Under the pieces are notes generated by a model. The model saw only the letters and a list, made by a program, of their open reading frames with translations, had not been told where the DNA came from and searched no databases. The position numbers and the translations under genes were made by a program. 64,000 nucleotides of DNA. It comes from Stenotrophomonas sp. VV52 (lineage in GTDB: Bacteria > Pseudomonadota > Gammaproteobacteria > Xanthomonadales > Xanthomonadaceae). Positions 60,525 to 64,000 of the stretch are shown piece after piece. The stretch covers positions 310,001 to 374,000 of the forward strand of contig NZ_PKQQ01000001.1 of NCBI RefSeq assembly GCF_002893095.1. Reading direction: 5' to 3'. Within the stretch, counting starts at the first letter, position 1; every line of letters starts with the position of its first letter.

Positions 60525-61334
60525 TCACCACTTGAACAACACCAGACTGATCGCCAGGCTCGCCATGCCCGCCACCAGGCCATACACGGTCTCGTGGCCC
60601 TTCGCGTACCGCTTGGCCGCCGGCAGCAGCTCGTCCAGTGCCAGGAACACCATCACCCCGGAAATCAGCCCGAATACCCAGCCGAAGGTGGCGTGATTCA
60701 AGACCCCTGACAGCAGCACGTACCCTATGGCCGCCCCGATAGGCTCCGCCAGCCCCGACAACAGGCTCGCCCCGAACGCATAGAACTTGTTCTGCGTAGC
60801 GAAATACACCGGCACCGCGATCGCGATGCCCTCCGGGATGTTGTGGATCGCAATCGCGAACGCCAGCGGCATCCCCACCGACGGACTTTCCAGCGTCGCA
60901 AAGAACGTCGCCAGCCCCTCCGGGAAGTTGTGCGCCGTGATCGCCACCGCCGTCAGCAGGCCCACCCGCTTGATGTACGCCTTGTTGTTCTCCCGGAACA
61001 TCGGGTCCTGCTTGTCCAGGCTCTCGTGCGGGTTCGGGATCAGATGGTCGATCAGCACGATCAACACCACCCCGCACAGGAACGCACCGGTCGCATACGC
61101 GTACCCGATCCGCGCATCGTAGGCCAGCGTGAACGAATCGATCGCCTTGGTCAGGATCTCGGTCAGCGACACGAACACCATCGCACCGCCCGCAAACGCC
61201 AGCCCGAACGCCAGCAGGCGCGGGTTCGGGCGGCGCGAGAACAACACCATCAGACTGCCCAGGCCGGTCGCCAGCCCCGCAGCCAGGGTCACCAGCAGCG
61301 CGACCCATACGTTCTCAGAAGAAATATCCAGCAT
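60525..61334 (-). CDS. zupT: Zinc/divalent metal transporter ZupT (ZIP family)
   Basis: 269 residues, eight hydrophobic segments. The ZIP metal-site helices HNFPEGLATFF and HNIPEGIAIAV are intact. Inner-membrane uptake of Zn and other divalent cations. The first helix region has GLGSLMVLFSRRPNPRLL, typical for ZupT. Follows the TonB-domain lipoprotein gene by 21 nt on the same strand. Confidence 0.95.
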   Translation of the reverse strand: MLDISSENVWVALLVTLAAGLATGLGSLMVLFSRRPNPRLLAFGLAFAGGAMVFVSLTEILTKAIDSFTLAYDARIGYAYATGAFLCGVVLIVLIDHLIPNPHESLDKQDPMFRENNKAYIKRVGLLTAVAITAHNFPEGLATFFATLESPSVGMPLAFAIAIHNIPEGIAIAVPVYFATQNKFYAFGASLLSGLAEPIGAAIGYVLLSGVLNHATFGWVFGLISGVMVFLALDELLPAAKRYAKGHETVYGLVAGMASLAISLVLFKW

Positions 61335-61355
61335 CCGTTCCGGGTCCGTCCCTGG

Positions 61356-61781
61356 TCAGCCGCCGCGACGCAGTCGTTCTTCCACCGCGAAGCACTCGTC
61401 GGGCTTCGGCTGCGGCGGATTGAAGCTCACCGGCACCTGGATCGTCGTCGGCACCGCCTGGCCCGCGCGCGTGGCCGCCTTGAACTGCCAGCTTTCCACG
61501 GCCTTCTGGGCCTGCTCGTCCAGCTGCGCGTTGCCGCTGCCCGACACCACCTGGATCTGCCCCGGCTTGCCGTCGGTGCCGACCACTACCTTGAGCGTCG
61601 TCGTACCCCCCACCGACTGGCAGGCCAGCTCGATCGGGTACACCGGCGGCGGCGTCTTCACCGCCGCCACCTCGGTCGGCGGCGCCACCGGCGTGGCCGG
61701 CGTCGACGGCCCGCCACAGGCAACCAGTCCCACCAACACCGCGCCCGCAAGTCCGGCGCGCATTCCGATACGCATCGTCAT
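61356..61781 (-). CDS. Small lipoprotein with TonB C-terminal domain
   Basis: 141 residues from ATG 61781 (or the next Met). Lipobox LVAC near residue 22. A short Pro/Thr linker is followed by a TonB_C-like domain (PPPVYPIELACQSVGGTTTLKVVVGTDGKPGQIQVVSGSG, AVESWQFKAATRAGQAVPTTIQVPVSF). Lacks the membrane anchor and long Pro-rich spacer of a true TonB, so it is unlikely to energise receptors. 5 nt after the phhB stop. Confidence 0.82.
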   Translation of the reverse strand: MTMRIGMRAGLAGAVLVGLVACGGPSTPATPVAPPTEVAAVKTPPPVYPIELACQSVGGTTTLKVVVGTDGKPGQIQVVSGSGNAQLDEQAQKAVESWQFKAATRAGQAVPTTIQVPVSFNPPQPKPDECFAVEERLRRGG

Positions 61782-61786
61782 ATCAC

Positions 61787-62128
61787 TCACTCCGTCAGGC
61801 CCGAAGCCTTGGCTGCACAGATGAAGTCGTTCTCGCTCAGCCCACCCACGTCGTGGGTCGAAAAGCGCACCACCGCCCGGTCGTAATGCACCCCCAGGTC
61901 CGGGTGGTGGTCTTCCGCATGGGCGATGAAGGCCAGGGCGTTCACGAACGCCATGGTCCGGTAGTAGTCCTTGAAGCGGAACGTCCGGGTCAGCGCCTGG
62001 CCCTGTTCGGCCAGTTCCCAGCCCGGGATCTGCGGCAGCAGCTCCGCTACCCGGGCCTCGCCCAGCTTGTGGTCGCTGCCCTTGCGGGGCACGCAGTGCG
62101 CCTGGGCCAGCGGAATCAGGTCGGCCAT
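61787..62128 (-). CDS. phhB: Pterin-4a-carbinolamine dehydratase
   Basis: 113 residues from ATG 62128 with GGAGGA just upstream. The PCD/DCoH catalytic motif [32 protein letters not shown] contains the His-His-Pro signature. Recycles the pterin cofactor of phenylalanine hydroxylase. No phhA is adjacent. Confidence 0.95.
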   Translation of the reverse strand: MADLIPLAQAHCVPRKGSDHKLGEARVAELLPQIPGWELAEQGQALTRTFRFKDYYRTMAFVNALAFIAHAEDHHPDLGVHYDRAVVRFSTHDVGGLSENDFICAAKASGLTE

Positions 62129-62207
62129 GGAATCCTCCACCTCGTGTATGCCTGAACAATGCGCCGGACAGTGTATAAACCGAATGAGCGCATAACATGT
62201 AAGCCGC

Positions 62208-62213
62208 TAGAAT
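62208..62213 (+). promoter_or_regulatory. -10 element of nfuA, leaderless spacing
   Basis: TAGAAT then AGCCGC then ATG; 6-nt spacing and no Shine-Dalgarno, as for metX and ybdL. Confidence 0.55.
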
Positions 62214-62219
62214 AGCCGC

Positions 62220-62819
62220 ATGATCCAGATCTCCGACACTGCCCAGACCTATTTCCGCAAGCTCATCGAGCGCGAAGCCGTGCCCGGCATGGGCGTGCGC
62301 CTCAGCGCCGTCGACGCCGGCACCCCGCGCGCCGACGCCCGGCTGGAGTTCGCAGAACCCTCCGACCTGCTCGGCGACGAGTGGGCCGTGGACTGCGACG
62401 GCTTCACCCTGTACGTCGCCGCCACCAGCGTCGCCTGGATGGACGGTGCCGACATCGACATCGTCACCAACGGCACCGGCGGCCAGCAGCTCACCATCAA
62501 GGCGCCCAAGATCAAGGGCGAAGTGCCGGCCGAGTCCGCCTCGCTGGTCGAGCGCGTGCGCTGGGTCGTGGAAAACGAAGTCAACCCGCAGCTGGCCTCG
62601 CACGGTGGCAAGGTCGCCGTGCAGGAAGTCTCCTCCGACGGCGTGGTACTGCTGCGTTTCGGCGGCGGCTGCCAGGGCTGCGGCATGGCCGACGTCACCC
62701 TCAAGCAGGGCATCGAAAAAACGCTCATGGGCCGCGTGCCCGGCATCACCGCCGTGCGTGACGCGACCGACCATGACAGCGGGCACGCGCCGTACATTCC
62801 CCGCGGCACGGCTGCCTGA
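62220..62819 (+). CDS. nfuA: Fe-S biogenesis protein NfuA
   Basis: 199 residues. N-terminal degenerate A-type carrier domain ([16 protein letters not shown]) without its cysteines; C-terminal Nfu domain with the cluster-binding CQGC in [19 protein letters not shown]. Delivers 4Fe-4S clusters to apo-targets. Probably leaderless. Confidence 0.96.
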   Translation: MIQISDTAQTYFRKLIEREAVPGMGVRLSAVDAGTPRADARLEFAEPSDLLGDEWAVDCDGFTLYVAATSVAWMDGADIDIVTNGTGGQQLTIKAPKIKGEVPAESASLVERVRWVVENEVNPQLASHGGKVAVQEVSSDGVVLLRFGGGCQGCGMADVTLKQGIEKTLMGRVPGITAVRDATDHDSGHAPYIPRGTAA

Positions 62820-62828
62820 TCGTCCTGC

Positions 62829-64000
62829 GTGACACTGCGCCGGGCTGACGAGATCCTCCACGCGCTGCTGGCTCGCCAGCCGGAAAAACGCATCGTTGAA
62901 AAAACCACCGGCCTCCCTTACGGGTGGGGCCTGTGGCTGCGCTCGATGACGCCGCTGCCGCGCCCGTTCCGCTCCTCCGAAGTCATCGCCGAACTGATCC
63001 AGCGCCCGCTGCCCGGTTCGCCCGGCCGCCTGCCGGCGCTGGGCACCGTGCAGGCCATGCGCCGGCTGCTCTGGCAGACCTGGGACCCGGCCCCGCGCGA
63101 CCAGCGCTGGATGCGCTGGACCTCCGGCGTGGTCAGCCTGCTGCTGCACCTGCTGTTTGCCGCACTGCTGCTGTGGGTCGCGCTGATCCGCCCGCCGGTA
63201 ACGCCGGAGCAGGGCGGCGATGGCGGCCGCATCCAGGTCGAGTTCCTCGGCAGCGGCACCCCGCAGGACAGCGGCGGCGGCGATCCCGCCGAGGCCAGCA
63301 GTGCTGCAGCCGCCGCCGCCGCCGCCGCGGCGCAAGCCGCCGCCGCGCAGGCACGTTCGCGCGCGTCCGCCCGTACGCCAGCGGCCACCGCCCCGCAGCC
63401 GCCCACACCCCCGTCCACCAGCGACGCCGAACCCACGCCGCCGCCCCCGCAGCCCACCGCGACCGCAGAACCGGCCCCGCCGACCCCCGCGCCCACGCCG
63501 GTCGAACAACCGGTCCAGGCCACCGACGTGGCCGAGGCCACCACCGATTTCGTGGTGCCGCCGACCAGCGTGCCGCGTACCGAAGTCCGCGTGATTCCGC
63601 GCGAGGCCCCCGAGGTGCAGGTGCGCGAGCGCACTGTCGAAGTGGTGCAGGCGCCGACCCCGACCCCGGTCACCCCGACCCTGCGTCCGGTTGAGCCGCA
63701 GCTGCGCACCCCCGAGCTGGCCGTGCGCGAGCGCGAAGTCACCACCATCACCGCGCCCACCCCGCCGGTGCCCACCGCCGGGCCCCAGGTGGATATCCGG
63801 GTGCCGCAACGCGACCTGCAGGTGCGCGAGCGGGAAATTGCACCGGCGCCCTCCGTGTCGGTCACCGTAGCGCCAGTGCCGCAGCGTGAGATCACCGTGC
63901 CCGGGCGCAGCCCGGAGGTCAGCGTGCGCGAGCGTACCGTGCCCAACGCCGCGCCGCGTCCGGCGCCTGCCACGCCAAGCGCAACGGCGAGCACGCCCTC
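62829..64000 (+). CDS. TonB-like 'transmembrane repetitive protein', 3' end outside window
   Basis: Open from GTG 62829 to the right edge, at least 390 residues; the start has only weak ribosome-binding support. A soluble N-terminal part of about 100 residues is followed by one membrane helix (SLLLHLLFAALLLWVALI) and then a long Ala/Pro/Thr-rich stretch. The stretch repeats a charged unit, V(Q/A/S)VRERxV or VQVREREI, at least four times, spaced 30-50 residues apart with PxP linkers. Reminiscent of TonB periplasmic spacers; the C-terminal domain is not visible. Xanthomonads commonly have such a gene next to nfuA. Function unknown. Confidence 0.7.
   Translation, partial: MTLRRADEILHALLARQPEKRIVEKTTGLPYGWGLWLRSMTPLPRPFRSSEVIAELIQRPLPGSPGRLPALGTVQAMRRLLWQTWDPAPRDQRWMRWTSGVVSLLLHLLFAALLLWVALIRPPVTPEQGGDGGRIQVEFLGSGTPQDSGGGDPAEASSAAAAAAAAAAQAAAAQARSRASARTPAATAPQPPTPPSTSDAEPTPPPPQPTATAEPAPPTPAPTPVEQPVQATDVAEATTDFVVPPTSVPRTEVRVIPREAPEVQVRERTVEVVQAPTPTPVTPTLRPVEPQLRTPELAVREREVTTITAPTPPVPTAGPQVDIRVPQRDLQVREREIAPAPSVSVTVAPVPQREITVPGRSPEVSVRERTVPNAAPRPAPATPSATASTP

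Noticed and set aside
61356..63809. An 817-codon minus-strand frame through nfuA, phhB and the TonB-domain lipoprotein
   Set aside because: Only its last 141 codons, the lipoprotein with its own start and lipobox, are credible. The rest is shadow of nfuA and the repetitive protein.

Overview
The window is about 64 kb of very GC-rich bacterial chromosome. It looks like Stenotrophomonas (Xanthomonadaceae). The strongest clue is a set of at least a dozen short stem-loop repeats with a terminal GTAG, the hallmark of the SMAG family of Stenotrophomonas REP elements. The gene content fits: a TonB-dependent receptor carbohydrate locus, a MetX of serine-succinyltransferase type, cyd and ccm clusters, and the nfuA to 'transmembrane repetitive protein' order. 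Nearly all the DNA is ordinary chromosome; the accessory-looking parts are about 13.6-14.3 kb, 29.7-36.1 kb, 40.7-53.7 kb and 53.7-55.2 kb.

Layout. 1-5.0 kb, minus: pgaABC for poly-beta-1,6-GlcNAc (pgaC is cut by the left edge), with a Clp/CRP-like palindrome just upstream. 5.5-7.1 kb, minus: an MFS transporter and two identical tRNA-Pro(CGG) genes, each with its own terminator. 7.1-13.6 kb: cydABX (minus) and cydDC (plus) diverge around a perfect FNR-type box. 13.9-14.2 kb: a SymE-family toxin. 14.3-20.7 kb, minus: receiver protein, PAS histidine kinase, GH15 glycosidase, SDR oxidoreductase, cold-shock/DUF1294 protein and metX. 20.8-27.7 kb, minus: complete cytochrome c maturation operon ccmABCDEF-dsbE-ccmHI. 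27.7-29.7 kb, plus: methionine aminotransferase and omega-amidase.

29.7-36.1 kb, plus: the most unusual region. A Tat-exported DUF1552 protein is followed by a 1379-residue lipoprotein. That protein combines a chitin-binding-like module, a sugar-dehydrogenase-like propeller, two c-type haem motifs and the DUF1592/1588/1585 block. Both genes are preceded by the same palindromic leader. 36.1-39.8 kb, minus: scpA, scpB and an RluB with a huge Gly-rich tail. 40.0-40.6 kb: yciI and bolA. 40.8-53.7 kb, plus: a LacI-controlled glucan utilisation locus (regulator, TonB receptor, GH144-like lipoprotein, ABC importer without ATPase, discoidin-glycosidase, EEP-family hydrolase) with two matching LacI operators. 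53.7-55.1 kb, minus: a short Rhs-type toxin with an RNase Sa/barnase domain and no adjacent immunity gene. 55.3-60.0 kb: rne and divergent rluC. 60.0-64.0 kb: a palindrome-rich spacer, zupT, a small TonB-domain lipoprotein, phhB, nfuA and a partial TonB-like repetitive protein.

Two themes link the regions. First, SMAG elements are not confined to spacers: one forms the ribosome-binding region of the histidine kinase, two supply stop codons (ccmI and the DUF1294 gene), one is translated inside scpB, and a decayed one lies in ccmA. Second, several genes (metX, nfuA, ybdL, probably ccmA) carry a -10 hexamer 6-7 nt before the start codon, suggesting leaderless mRNAs. Product names rest on recognisable motifs in the translated sequence; no database search was run.
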